Origin: Rhodoferax sp.
GTDB lineage: Bacteria > Pseudomonadota > Gammaproteobacteria > Burkholderiales > Burkholderiaceae_C
NCBI GenBank assembly: GCA_020048895.1
Contig: JAIFLV010000018.1
Location: 1-64,000, forward strand
DNA: 64,000 nt
Direction of reading: 5' to 3'
The notes beneath the pieces are model-generated. The model ran no database searches, was not told the origin of the DNA, and saw only the letters and a list, made by a program, of their open reading frames with translations. Of the stretch, positions 21,267 through 29,675 are shown piece after piece. The translations under genes and the position numbers were made by a program. Within the stretch, counting starts at the first letter, position 1. Each line of letters starts with the position of its first letter.

Positions 21267-21929
21267 ATGAAAAAGTTCGTGTTTGTCGTTGCTGCGGTGT
21301 TTGCCGCAACCCCCGTTCTTGCGGGTCCATTTGGTCTTTCGCAAGGATTACCTTTGGAAGAGATCCGTAAGGCAGGGACCTTTGTTGCAGCGCAAACGGA
21401 CTACACTTATGAGGCCAAGCGCCTCGCCCAAGGAACTCCTGATTTCGACAGCTACAGTGTTCTTGCAACTCCCAAGCAGGGTTTATGCAGAATCGTGGCG
21501 TTCAGCGGTGACCTTTACACCGACGGCTACGGCCGGCAGTTGAAAACCCGGTTTCACGAACTGACCAGTGCTTTGGCAGGCAAGTACGGGACTCCCCGCG
21601 TAAGCCTCGATATTTCGAAGACTATTGATTTGTCCAGGAATTTTGGCTTTTGGAATTTGGGGGGTATCGGGATCGATGACAGCGACTGGATGGATGCGCT
21701 TTTACTGAGAAAGCGGCAGTTGAGCGCCGAATGGCAGGGCGATACCAGCTATGGGGACCCTGTTGGAATGGCGGGCTCCGCAGGAGGACTGCCTGATTCG
21801 CTCGCCTCCATTGCACTGGAGGGCCGTGCGCGGTCGGCCTCAAGTGCCTACCTTAGGCTAGAGTACCGATTCAGAAACTACGGTGAGTGCATCACCGAGT
21901 TGAAGGCCAAGCGCAGCGCAAATCTGTAG
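21267..21929 (+). CDS. Secreted hypothetical protein
   Basis: The 220-residue product starts with a signal peptide (KKFVFVVAAVFAATPVLAG, predicted cleavage after VLA). The mature part has a GPFGLSQGLPLEEIRKAG opening, two cysteines (GLCRIVAF and GECITEL) and several aromatic residues, but no domain I recognise. The ATG at 21267 is preferred over the TTG one codon upstream. It has no operon partners: the cyclase pair is divergent upstream and the MerR gene convergent downstream. Confidence 0.75.
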   Translation: MKKFVFVVAAVFAATPVLAGPFGLSQGLPLEEIRKAGTFVAAQTDYTYEAKRLAQGTPDFDSYSVLATPKQGLCRIVAFSGDLYTDGYGRQLKTRFHELTSALAGKYGTPRVSLDISKTIDLSRNFGFWNLGGIGIDDSDWMDALLLRKRQLSAEWQGDTSYGDPVGMAGSAGGLPDSLASIALEGRARSASSAYLRLEYRFRNYGECITELKAKRSANL

Positions 21930-21970
21930 CGGCGGTTCCGGCAGCGGATTGCCGTTGTAGCGTCAGAGGT

Positions 21971-22432
21971 CTATTTTTTCTCCGCCAAATTCTGGCTCGC
22001 CAGGTTTTTGCGGCAGGTGGCGTTGATGACCCGTAGTTCGGCCAAAGTTTCGTCGATGCGCGATCGTTTCTTTTCCAGATCAGCGATTTCCTGGTCGGTG
22101 CGTTCAATGACGTAGGTGAGTTGCTGCGCGCGTCCCTCACCCTGGTCGCCGTACAGGTCCAGATAACGTTTGATCTCAGACAGAGGCGAGCCAATGGCCT
22201 TGGCGCGCAGTATCAGGGACAGACGGGCCCGGTCGCGCCGGGTGTAGACCCGCGCGCCGTTGATGCGTCGTGGGCTCAGCAACCCCTTGTCTTCATAAAA
22301 GCGCAGGGCACGCAGCGTGATGCCAAACTCCCGACACAACTCGGTGATGCCGAAAATCTCCGCCGCACCTTCGTCCCGGTGCGAATCGACGAACGCCTGC
22401 GCATCTGAGAGGACGGAATCTCTTTTTTTCAC
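21971..22432 (-). CDS. MerR-family transcriptional regulator, LiuR/AtuR-like
   Basis: This 153-residue regulator has a MerR winged helix (ITELCREFGITLRALRFYEDKGLL, about 28-52, with RVYTRRDRARL wing) and a C-terminal dimerising coiled coil (about 110-145). Sequence and context resemble LiuR/AtuR regulators of leucine or acyclic terpene degradation. It is cotranscribed after the SCP2 gene and divergent from the acyl-CoA operon, which it most likely controls through the palindrome at 22855-22868. Confidence 0.88.
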   Translation of the reverse strand: MKKRDSVLSDAQAFVDSHRDEGAAEIFGITELCREFGITLRALRFYEDKGLLSPRRINGARVYTRRDRARLSLILRAKAIGSPLSEIKRYLDLYGDQGEGRAQQLTYVIERTDQEIADLEKKRSRIDETLAELRVINATCRKNLASQNLAEKK

Positions 22433-22452
22433 ACCGGGGCCGAATTGCAGCT

Positions 22453-22749
22453 TCAGATGACGCGCTGCAGACGCATGGCGACGCTCATGTCACCAGAGAC
22501 TTTGAGTTTGCCTGCCATGAAACCGGTGGCGGGCTCGAGGTCGCCGTCGAGCATGGCCTGCAGATTGTCCAGCGAGATGCCTACGGTGCAATCGGTCTCG
22601 ACGGCATCGTTGGTCACGGTATTAGGGGTGGACTTGCCATCGATGACGATGACGCCGTCGGCTCCCATATCGAATTTCAATGTGGCGTTGAGGCCGCTGT
22701 CGGCGCCAACTTTAGTGCGGATTGCCTGGGTGCAGGATTCGAGAGACAT
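22453..22749 (-). CDS. SCP2 sterol-binding domain protein
   Basis: This 98-residue single-domain SCP2 protein (NATLKFDMGADGVIVIDG, then DCTVGISLDNLQAMLDGDLEPATGFMAGKLKVSGD) binds lipophilic ligands such as fatty acyl-CoA in related proteins. It lies upstream of the MerR regulator and shares the divergent promoter region with the acyl-CoA carboxylase operon. That suggests a carrier role for the hydrophobic CoA substrates of the pathway. Confidence 0.9.
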   Translation of the reverse strand: MSLESCTQAIRTKVGADSGLNATLKFDMGADGVIVIDGKSTPNTVTNDAVETDCTVGISLDNLQAMLDGDLEPATGFMAGKLKVSGDMSVAMRLQRVI

Positions 22750-22853
22750 GTACTGGTTCCTTGATTGAACAGAATTGAAGACGTGAAAACGAAAGGAATC
22801 CTAGCAGGATTGCTTTACGTTACTAATAGTATAAACACCTAAACGATATTTAG

Positions 22854-22884
22854 TTGACGTTAACGTCATCATGATTTCTAATAC
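22854..22884 (+). promoter_or_regulatory. Predicted operon promoter with MerR-type operator
   Basis: A perfect 14-bp palindrome TGACGTTAACGTCA occupies 22855-22868. It overlaps a -35-like TTGACG (22854-22859); a -10-like TAATAC (22879-22884) follows after 19 bp, the long spacer that MerR activators need. The first operon ATG is at 22912 with TGAGGA upstream. A second, weaker half-site (TTTACGTTAC near 22813) may serve the divergent SCP2-merR transcript. Confidence 0.6.
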
Positions 22885-22911
22885 GTCCCATTGAACCTGA
22901 GGACTGACCCG

Positions 22912-24522
22912 ATGCCTGCGATTCGCTCCAAGATCCAACCCCGCTCCGACGCCTTTGCCGCCAACACGCAACGCATGTCGGAGATGCTGGCCGAGGTGCA
23001 GCGCTTGGAGGGACTGGTCATTGCCGAAAGCGAATCCAAGCGTGAGAAGTTCGAAAAACGCAAGCAATTGCTGCCGCGCGAAAGGGTGGCCCGCTTGCTG
23101 GATCGCGGTACGCCGTTCCTGGAACTAAGCCGATTGGCGGGTCTGAACATGCACGACGACGATGGTAAGAAGTCGGTAATGGGGGGAGGTTCCATTGTCG
23201 GTATCGGCGTAGTGGCAGGTAAACGCTGTGTCATTTCGGCAAGCGACAGTGCCGTCAAAGGTGGCACGGTAGCGCCCATGGGTTTGAAAAAGGGTTTGCG
23301 CATCCAGCAGATTGCTCAGGAAAACAAATTACCGCTCATCTCGCTGGTCGAGAGTGGCGGTGCCAATCTGATGTACCAGAGCGAGATCTTCATCGAAGGC
23401 GGGCGCACCTTTGCCAACCAGGCCCGCATGTCCGCTCTGGGCTTGCCGCAGATAGCGGTGGTGCATGGCTCGTCCACTGCCGGCGGGGCCTACCTGCCTG
23501 GCCTGTCCGACTATGTGATTTTGGTGCGCGGGCGCTCCAGCATTTATCTGGCAGGCCCGCCCCTGGTCAAAGCGGCGATTGGCGAGGATTGCACGGATGA
23601 CGAACTCGGCGGTGCTGAAACCCATGCGCAGGTGACAGGTCTGGGCGAATACCTGGCCGAGAACGATGCCCACGCCATCGCCCTGGCACGTGAGGTCATG
23701 GACAAGCTCAAGTGGGATTGCGCCACAACACCTGCGGGTTACACCGAACCACTGTTTGACGAGCAGGAACTGATGGGCATCGTCCCGGCCGATGAGCGGG
23801 AACCGTACGACGTACGCGAAGTCATTGCCAGGCTGGTGGATGGGTCCGATTTTCTGGAGTTCAAGGCGTCCTATGCGCCTGAGATGATGTGCGGCCACGC
23901 GCGTGTGCAGGGGCATCTGGTGGGCATTCTGGGCAACAATGGTCCCATTCAACCCACCGGTTCCACCAAAGCGGGGCAGTTTATTCAGCTCTGCGATCAG
24001 ACCAACACGCCTCTGGTGTTCCTGCAAAACACCACCGGCTACATGGTCGGCTCGGTGGCCGAGCGCACCGGTGCCATCAAGCACGGCTCCAAAATGATCC
24101 AGGCGGTAGCCAATGCGCGGGTGCCCAAGTTCACCTTCATCCTGGGTGGGTCCTATGGCGCGGGTAACTACGGCATGTGCGGTCGCGGATTCGATCCGCG
24201 CTTCATATTTGCATGGCCGACGGCGCGCACCGCCGTGATGGGTGGTGCGCAGGCGGCCAAGGTCATGGACATCATCAACCGCGCCAAGGTCGAGCGCATG
24301 GGCATGGAAGCCAACGACGAAGCGCTTAAGGCCATGTCCGACGGCTTACGCTTGCGGCTTGACAAGGAGAGTGCCGCACTTTTCGGCACGGCGCGCCTGT
24401 GGGATGACGGCATCATCGACCCGCGCGATACGCGCCGCGTCTTAGGTTTGTGCCTGGCACTGGCCACTGAGGCCGACCAACGCAAGCTGCACCCCAACAC
24501 TTTTGGCGTTGCACGCCTCTAG
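22912..24522 (+). CDS. Acyl-CoA carboxylase, carboxyltransferase (beta) subunit
   Basis: This biotin-dependent carboxyltransferase of 536 residues is of the methylcrotonoyl-CoA/geranyl-CoA carboxylase type. The N-terminal crotonase-like half carries the acyl-CoA site (VESGGANLMYQ, SSTAGGAYLPGLSDY) and the C-terminal half the carboxybiotin site (NTTGYMVGSVAERTGAIKHG, GGSYGAGNYGMCGRGFDPRF). The ATG at 22912 follows TGAGGA; the TTG at 22891 is not needed. With the biotin subunit at 26557 it should form one enzyme. LGGAETHAQVTGLGEYLAEND hints at AtuC rather than LiuB, but the substrate is not settled. Confidence 0.92.
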   Translation: MPAIRSKIQPRSDAFAANTQRMSEMLAEVQRLEGLVIAESESKREKFEKRKQLLPRERVARLLDRGTPFLELSRLAGLNMHDDDGKKSVMGGGSIVGIGVVAGKRCVISASDSAVKGGTVAPMGLKKGLRIQQIAQENKLPLISLVESGGANLMYQSEIFIEGGRTFANQARMSALGLPQIAVVHGSSTAGGAYLPGLSDYVILVRGRSSIYLAGPPLVKAAIGEDCTDDELGGAETHAQVTGLGEYLAENDAHAIALAREVMDKLKWDCATTPAGYTEPLFDEQELMGIVPADEREPYDVREVIARLVDGSDFLEFKASYAPEMMCGHARVQGHLVGILGNNGPIQPTGSTKAGQFIQLCDQTNTPLVFLQNTTGYMVGSVAERTGAIKHGSKMIQAVANARVPKFTFILGGSYGAGNYGMCGRGFDPRFIFAWPTARTAVMGGAQAAKVMDIINRAKVERMGMEANDEALKAMSDGLRLRLDKESAALFGTARLWDDGIIDPRDTRRVLGLCLALATEADQRKLHPNTFGVARL

Positions 24523-24563
24523 CGGCCCATCAACACAGCTCTTTCCATCAAAAGGTTCTCGCC

Positions 24564-25715
24564 ATGAAATTCACACCCGAACACGAACAGATTGCCGACA
24601 CTGTGCGCAAATTTGTCGCCAATGAGATTAATCCCCACATTGCCGAATGGGAAAAAGCGGGCATCTTCCCCGCACACCAGGTATTCAAGAACATGGGCGA
24701 CCTGGGGCTGCTGGGCATCAAGTACCCGACTGAGTTTGGTGGCATGGGGCTGGATTTCAGTTATTCCATGGTCATGGCCGAGGCGCTGGGCGAGTGCAAT
24801 GCCGGTGGGGTTCCCATGGCGATTGGCGTGCAGACCGATATGTGCACGCCCGCACTGGCCCGGTTTGGATCCGATGCGCTGCGGCACGAATATCTGGCAC
24901 CCAGTATCGCTGGCGACATGGTGGGCTGCATTGGAGTCTCTGAAGCAGGTGGCGGCTCCGATGTGGCCGCCCTCAAGACCACAGCCAAGAAGGACGGTGG
25001 CGACTACCTCATCAACGGCTCCAAAATGTGGATCACCAATGGCATGCAGGCCGACTGGTGCTGCCTGCTGGCCAACACCAGCGAGGGCGCACCACACAAG
25101 AACAAATCACTCATCATGGTGCCGCTCAATAGCCCTGGTGTCACGCGCCAGAAGATCGAGAAGATCGGCATGCATTCCAGCGATACGGCACAGCTGTTTT
25201 TTGACAATGTGCGCGTGCCCCAATCCAACCTGATTGGCCAAGAGGGCCTTGGGTTCATGTTGCAGATGTTGCAGTTCCAGGAGGAGCGTCTGTATGGTGC
25301 AGCGGGGGCTTTGCGTTCGCTCGACCGGCTGATTGACCAGACGATTGACTACACACGCCAGCGCCAGACCTTTGGCAAACCCATTCTGAGCAACCAGGTG
25401 GTGCACTTTCGTCTGGCCGAGTTGCGCACCGAAGTGGAAGCCCTGCGCTCCCTGACATACCGCGCAGTGGAATCCTACGTGTCGGGCAAGGATGTGACGC
25501 GGCTGGCCTCCATGGCAAAACTCAAGGCCGGCAGATTGCACCGCGAAGTGGCTGACAGTTGCCTGCAGTATTGGGGCGGCATGGGCTTCACCGCCGACAA
25601 CCCTATTTCGCAGTCGTTCCGCGATGGTCGCCTGGTGTCGATTGGCGGCGGTGCAGACGAGATCATGCTCGGCATCATCTGCAAATACGAAGGCACATTG
25701 CCGGGCAAGTCCTGA
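24564..25715 (+). CDS. Acyl-CoA dehydrogenase
   Basis: This 383-residue FAD flavoenzyme introduces the alpha-beta double bond in an acyl-CoA. The signatures GCIGVSEAGGGSD (FAD and substrate), WITNGMQADW and the C-terminal QYWGGMGFTADNPISQSFRDGRL are present. Glu near ADEIMLG and the GGVPMAIGVQTDMCTP segment resemble AtuD/citronellyl-CoA-type enzymes and branched-chain dehydrogenases. It lies 41 bases after the carboxylase beta gene and acts one step before carboxylation in leucine- or terpene-type pathways. Confidence 0.93.
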   Translation: MKFTPEHEQIADTVRKFVANEINPHIAEWEKAGIFPAHQVFKNMGDLGLLGIKYPTEFGGMGLDFSYSMVMAEALGECNAGGVPMAIGVQTDMCTPALARFGSDALRHEYLAPSIAGDMVGCIGVSEAGGGSDVAALKTTAKKDGGDYLINGSKMWITNGMQADWCCLLANTSEGAPHKNKSLIMVPLNSPGVTRQKIEKIGMHSSDTAQLFFDNVRVPQSNLIGQEGLGFMLQMLQFQEERLYGAAGALRSLDRLIDQTIDYTRQRQTFGKPILSNQVVHFRLAELRTEVEALRSLTYRAVESYVSGKDVTRLASMAKLKAGRLHREVADSCLQYWGGMGFTADNPISQSFRDGRLVSIGGGADEIMLGIICKYEGTLPGKS

Positions 25716-25723
25716 GTCTGGTC

Positions 25724-26560
25724 ATGCATCTGAATGCTATTGATTTGGTAGCTGTCCACGCACAGCAGACGGGCGCTACGCTGCATATTACCTTGAATCG
25801 TCCAGAAGCTCGCAACGCCATGTCGCTGCAGATGGTCGATGAATTGCGACGGTTGCTGGCTGCGGCCGAGGCCAGCGCGGGCACGCCAGAGGCGGTGCGG
25901 GTGGTGGTTTTGCGTGGTGCCGGTGGGCACTTCTGTGCAGGGGCCGATTTGAAGGATATGGCGGGTGCCCGCATGCAGTTGATGCAAAAGGCCAAGGACG
26001 ACCCGGCTGATCCTATCGCGCAGGCCAATGCAGCGTTTGGCCAATTGTGTGCCGCCTACTCCAGCACACCGTTGGCGGTGGTTGTTGTGCTGGAAGGCAC
26101 GGTGATGGGCGGGGGCTTTGGTCTGGCGTGTGTCGCTGATGTGGCCATTGCCACCGACACCGCAAGTTTTCGTTTGCCCGAAACCGGATTGGGCGTCGTG
26201 CCCGCGCAGATTGCGCCGTTCCTGGTGGAGCGGCTTGGGTACTCGCATGCCAAACGGCTCGCTGTCACGGGTGGCCGGCTCAACGCGAGTGCTGCGCTGC
26301 ACGTCGGGCTGGTGCATATGGTGGTTTCAACAGCGGGTGTGCCGGAGGTGCTGGACCAGGTGCTTGCCGACATTTTGGCCTGTGCACCGGGAGCCCTGAG
26401 TGCCACGAAGGCTTTGATCGCGAAGGCGCGACTCTGTGCTCCGAGCGATTTGATTGACGAGGCGGCAGCCGTCTTCTCCGCCGCAGCCCAAGGGTCCGAG
26501 GGTATTGAAGGGATGACCGCATTTATGCAGAAACGCAAACCACAGTGGGCACAGACATGA
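25724..26560 (+). CDS. Enoyl-CoA hydratase/isomerase family protein
   Basis: This 278-residue crotonase has the oxyanion-hole segment GGHFCAGADLKDM and the GTVMGGGFGLACVADVAIAT loop, followed by FRLPETGLGVVPAQIAPFLVERLG, close to methylglutaconyl-CoA hydratase (LiuC) and AtuE. It would hydrate the carboxylated product. The ATG at 25724 starts the family sequence. The stop overlaps the next gene as ATGA. Confidence 0.92.
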   Translation: MHLNAIDLVAVHAQQTGATLHITLNRPEARNAMSLQMVDELRRLLAAAEASAGTPEAVRVVVLRGAGGHFCAGADLKDMAGARMQLMQKAKDDPADPIAQANAAFGQLCAAYSSTPLAVVVVLEGTVMGGGFGLACVADVAIATDTASFRLPETGLGVVPAQIAPFLVERLGYSHAKRLAVTGGRLNASAALHVGLVHMVVSTAGVPEVLDQVLADILACAPGALSATKALIAKARLCAPSDLIDEAAAVFSAAAQGSEGIEGMTAFMQKRKPQWAQT

Positions 26561-28545
26561 CGTTCTCCAAGATTCTGATAGCCAACCGTGGGGAGATTGC
26601 CTGTCGGGTGATCCGCACGGCACGCAAATTGGGTTACCCCACGGTGGCGGTGTTCAGTGATGCCGACCGCGACGCGCCGCATGTGGCGCTGGCTGACGAA
26701 GCGGTGCACATTGGCGCTTCACCCGCTGCCGAGTCGTACCTGAAGTTCGATGCTATTCTGGACGCAGCGCGCAAAACTGGCGCGGACGCTGTCCACCCCG
26801 GGTATGGATTCTTGAGTGAAAACGCCGCATTTGCACAGGCGTGCGTTGACGCGGGAGTGGTGTTCATTGGCCCCCCGCCCAGTGCCATACATGCCATGGG
26901 CGACAAGGCGCTGGCCAAGCAACGGATGCTCGAAGCGGGGGTGCCTTGTGCGCCGGGCTATCTGGGTGCAGACCAAAGCGATACGGTGTTGATGGAAGAA
27001 GCTCTCAAGCTGGGCTTTCCGTTGCTGGTCAAGGCCGTGGCCGGTGGTGGTGGTCGTGGCATGCGGCTGGTGCGCTCCGAGGCTGAACTGCAGCCCGGCA
27101 TCGACGGTGCGCGTCGTGAGGCTACCAGTGCCTTTGGCGACGGCACATTGATGCTCGAGCGCTTGATCGATAACGGGCGCCACATCGAAATTCAGGTGTT
27201 TGCTGACGCGCACGGCAACGCGGTGTACCTGGGTGAACGCGATTGCACGGCACAGCGTCGCCGCCAGAAGGTGATCGAAGAGGCACCCTCGCCGGTGGTC
27301 AGCCCAACCATGCGCGAAGCCATGGGAAAAGACGCGGTGGCCGCCGCGCTGGCTGTGGGTTACCGGGGGGCTGGCACGGTGGAGTTCATTGTGGACGACA
27401 AGCTCCACCACTATTTCCTGGAGATGAACACCCGGCTGCAGGTGGAGCATCCGGTGACGGAAATGATCACCGGGTACGACCTGGTGGAGTGGCAGCTGCG
27501 CGTGGCGGCCGGCGAGCCGTTGCCCGTCAGTCAAAGCCAGGTCCAGCTATGCGGTCACGCCATCGAAGCACGTCTGTACGTGGAGGACCCCTACACCGGG
27601 TTCACACCCCAGACCGGCAAGGTAGTGTGGTGGCAACCGGAGCGTGCGCTGCCGCAAGGACCACGCGACCATGGCGTTGCGCATGGGGTGCGCATCGACG
27701 ATGGCATTCGCCAGGGCAGTGTGATATCGCCGTTTTACGACCCGATGGTGGCCAAGGTGATCGTGCATGGTCGTGACCGCGACGATGCGATCCGCCGGCT
27801 ACGCGCTGCGCTTGCCAGGTCGCCTCTGCTTGGACTGAAGAACAATGGCCAGTTTCTGAGCGATTTGGTGAATCACCCAGCGTTTCGCAACGCCGAGATG
27901 ACCACCACGCTGATCGACCAGTGGCTTGATGCCGGTGAACCATTGCTGCAAGCGCCCATTCCATCCGATGCAGATTGGCAAGTTGCGGCAGTCGCATTTG
28001 CGGCGCAAAACGGCAATAGCTGGCGCGCCAACAGTGTGGCGGCGTTTGACATCCGGCTGCAGCAGGGTGACCGTGTTCGCACGCTGCGTGTCCGGCCCGA
28101 TGCGAGCGGTGGCGTGGCGGTGGCGCTCGACGGTGACGCCGCACAGGTCCGCGTCGTGGCGTTCGCGGAAGGTCTGCTGCGCTACGAAAATGAGAGCTGC
28201 CTGCGCAATGCCATCGCGGTGTTTGAGCACAATAGGCTTCACATTTCAATCGAAGGGCGCAGTTTCGAATTTGCCGAAGTCTCAGCCTTTCCCCAGGCGG
28301 ATGCACTCAAGGATGCACGCAAGGCGCGTTCACCTGTGGCCGGAAAAGTTACCCAACTGCGCGTGGCTGTGGGCGACACGGTGCAAGAGGGCCAGCAGCT
28401 GGTTTGCGTGGAGGCCATGAAGATGGAGATGTGGGTGTGTGCCGAAGGCGCTGGGCAGGTTGCCGCCGTCAATGCCCGGGCAGGCGACCAGGTGGAATCG
28501 GCCGCCTTGCTGGTCGAACTGGAAATTACTCCCAAGGAAACATGA
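26557..28545 (+). CDS. Acyl-CoA carboxylase, biotin carboxylase/BCCP (alpha) subunit
   Basis: This 662-residue protein carries a biotin carboxylase domain (about 1-445; ATP loop VKAVAGGGGRGMRLV, catalytic HIEIQVFADAHGN, EMNTRLQVEHPVTE) and a C-terminal biotin carrier with the biotinylation site EAMKMEM. The ATG at 26557 overlaps the hydratase stop (ATGA); the GTG at 26545 is an upstream alternative. It completes the two-subunit carboxylase with the 22912 gene, and its stop overlaps the BKACE start. Confidence 0.94.
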   Translation: MTFSKILIANRGEIACRVIRTARKLGYPTVAVFSDADRDAPHVALADEAVHIGASPAAESYLKFDAILDAARKTGADAVHPGYGFLSENAAFAQACVDAGVVFIGPPPSAIHAMGDKALAKQRMLEAGVPCAPGYLGADQSDTVLMEEALKLGFPLLVKAVAGGGGRGMRLVRSEAELQPGIDGARREATSAFGDGTLMLERLIDNGRHIEIQVFADAHGNAVYLGERDCTAQRRRQKVIEEAPSPVVSPTMREAMGKDAVAAALAVGYRGAGTVEFIVDDKLHHYFLEMNTRLQVEHPVTEMITGYDLVEWQLRVAAGEPLPVSQSQVQLCGHAIEARLYVEDPYTGFTPQTGKVVWWQPERALPQGPRDHGVAHGVRIDDGIRQGSVISPFYDPMVAKVIVHGRDRDDAIRRLRAALARSPLLGLKNNGQFLSDLVNHPAFRNAEMTTTLIDQWLDAGEPLLQAPIPSDADWQVAAVAFAAQNGNSWRANSVAAFDIRLQQGDRVRTLRVRPDASGGVAVALDGDAAQVRVVAFAEGLLRYENESCLRNAIAVFEHNRLHISIEGRSFEFAEVSAFPQADALKDARKARSPVAGKVTQLRVAVGDTVQEGQQLVCVEAMKMEMWVCAEGAGQVAAVNARAGDQVESAALLVELEITPKET

Positions 28546-29417
28546 TGGACAAAGCAATTCTCACCTGCGCGCTGACCGGCGTTCTGACCAACCCGAAGCA
28601 GCATCCCGTGCCGGTGACTCCGGCTCAGATGGCCGCAGAGGCACGCGATGCGTTCAACGCCGGTGCGAGCATCATGCACGTGCACATTCGCATGCAGGAG
28701 GACGGCTTCGGACATATGCCTTCGTGGGACCCGGATGTGGCAGAAAACGTGGTCGATGCGATTCGGGAAGCATGCCCTGGGGTCATCATCAACCTGACCA
28801 CTGGCGTGGTCGGCAAGGACATCTCCGGCCCCTTGAACTGTATTCGACGCGTCAAACCCGAGATCGCGGCCTGCAATGCTGGCAGCCTGAATTACCTCAA
28901 GATCAAGGAAGACGGTAGCTGGGCCTGGCCGCCCATGGTGTTTGACAATCCGGTTGCCAAAGTGCAGCAGTTTCTGGACGTGATGGGCGAATGTGGCACG
29001 CACCCGGAGTTTGAATGTTTTGACGTTGGTATCGTGCGTTCGGTGACCATGTACCTGAAGAACGGCATGCTCAAACCCGACATGGGCTGTGCCGAGTACA
29101 ACCTGGTGATGGGAGTCGCATCGGGCATGCCTTGTGACGCCAACTTGCTGGCGTTGCTGCCTCAATGGATGGCGCCAGACAGCATCTGGCAGGCCACGCT
29201 GATCGGCCGCGCTGAAATCTGGCCGGTGCACCAGAAAACGGCAGAGTTGGGCGGCATGCTGCGAACCGGGCTGGAAGATACCTTCTATCTGCCCAATGGC
29301 AACCGCGCCAGCGGCAACGGTGTTCTGATTGCGGAACTGGCAGCGTGTGCGGAAAAGGCCGGTCGCGGTGTGGCCAGTCCCGCAGAGGCACGCCAGATGC
29401 TGGGCCTGCGCGGTTAA
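28542..29417 (+). CDS. BKACE family beta-keto acid cleavage enzyme (DUF849)
   Basis: BKACE enzymes are zinc-dependent and condense a beta-keto acid with acetyl-CoA to give acetoacetate and a new acyl-CoA. The 291-residue protein has the family N-terminus (ILTCALTGVLTNPKQHPVPVTP), the metal-binding HVHIR motif near residue 47, NLTTGVVG, and the C-terminal ED-x-F-Y-L-P-NG segment. It overlaps the carboxylase alpha gene by ATGA and closes the operon, where Liu and Atu clusters often carry an HMG-CoA lyase instead. The substrate is not known. Confidence 0.9.
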   Translation: MMDKAILTCALTGVLTNPKQHPVPVTPAQMAAEARDAFNAGASIMHVHIRMQEDGFGHMPSWDPDVAENVVDAIREACPGVIINLTTGVVGKDISGPLNCIRRVKPEIAACNAGSLNYLKIKEDGSWAWPPMVFDNPVAKVQQFLDVMGECGTHPEFECFDVGIVRSVTMYLKNGMLKPDMGCAEYNLVMGVASGMPCDANLLALLPQWMAPDSIWQATLIGRAEIWPVHQKTAELGGMLRTGLEDTFYLPNGNRASGNGVLIAELAACAEKAGRGVASPAEARQMLGLRG

Positions 29418-29466
29418 GCTCCCATACGCGAGAAACCAAATTTGCTGTGCTAGAATTCGCGCCTCA

Positions 29467-29543
29467 GCGGCTGTAGCTCAGTTGGATAGAGTATCTGGCT
29501 ACGAACCAGAGGGTCGTGGGTTCAATTCCTGCCAGCCGCACCA
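29467..29543 (+). tRNA. tRNA-Arg (anticodon ACG)
   Basis: The acceptor stem GCGGCTG/CAGCCGC, anticodon stem TCTGG/CCAGA with loop CTACGAA (anticodon ACG) and T-arm GTGGGTTCAATTCCTGC are visible, with encoded CCA. It is followed directly by a strong terminator. Confidence 0.96.
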
Positions 29544-29551
29544 GTAATGAC

Positions 29552-29583
29552 AAGGGTTAGCGTGTACTCACGCTAACCCTTTT
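29552..29583 (+). terminator. Rho-independent terminator after tRNA-Arg
   Basis: A perfect 13-bp inverted repeat (29552-29564 with 29569-29581) around a TACT loop, followed by TTTTGTCTTTTT. It ends the tRNA-Arg transcript and isolates the signalling block downstream. Confidence 0.93.
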
Positions 29584-29675
29584 GTCTTTTTGGGATTGGT
29601 TACACGGGTTGAAAAATTGGTAGCCTGCGCGGTTACTCTGCTGATAGAGAATGTGATCATTTATGCTCAGTAGAA

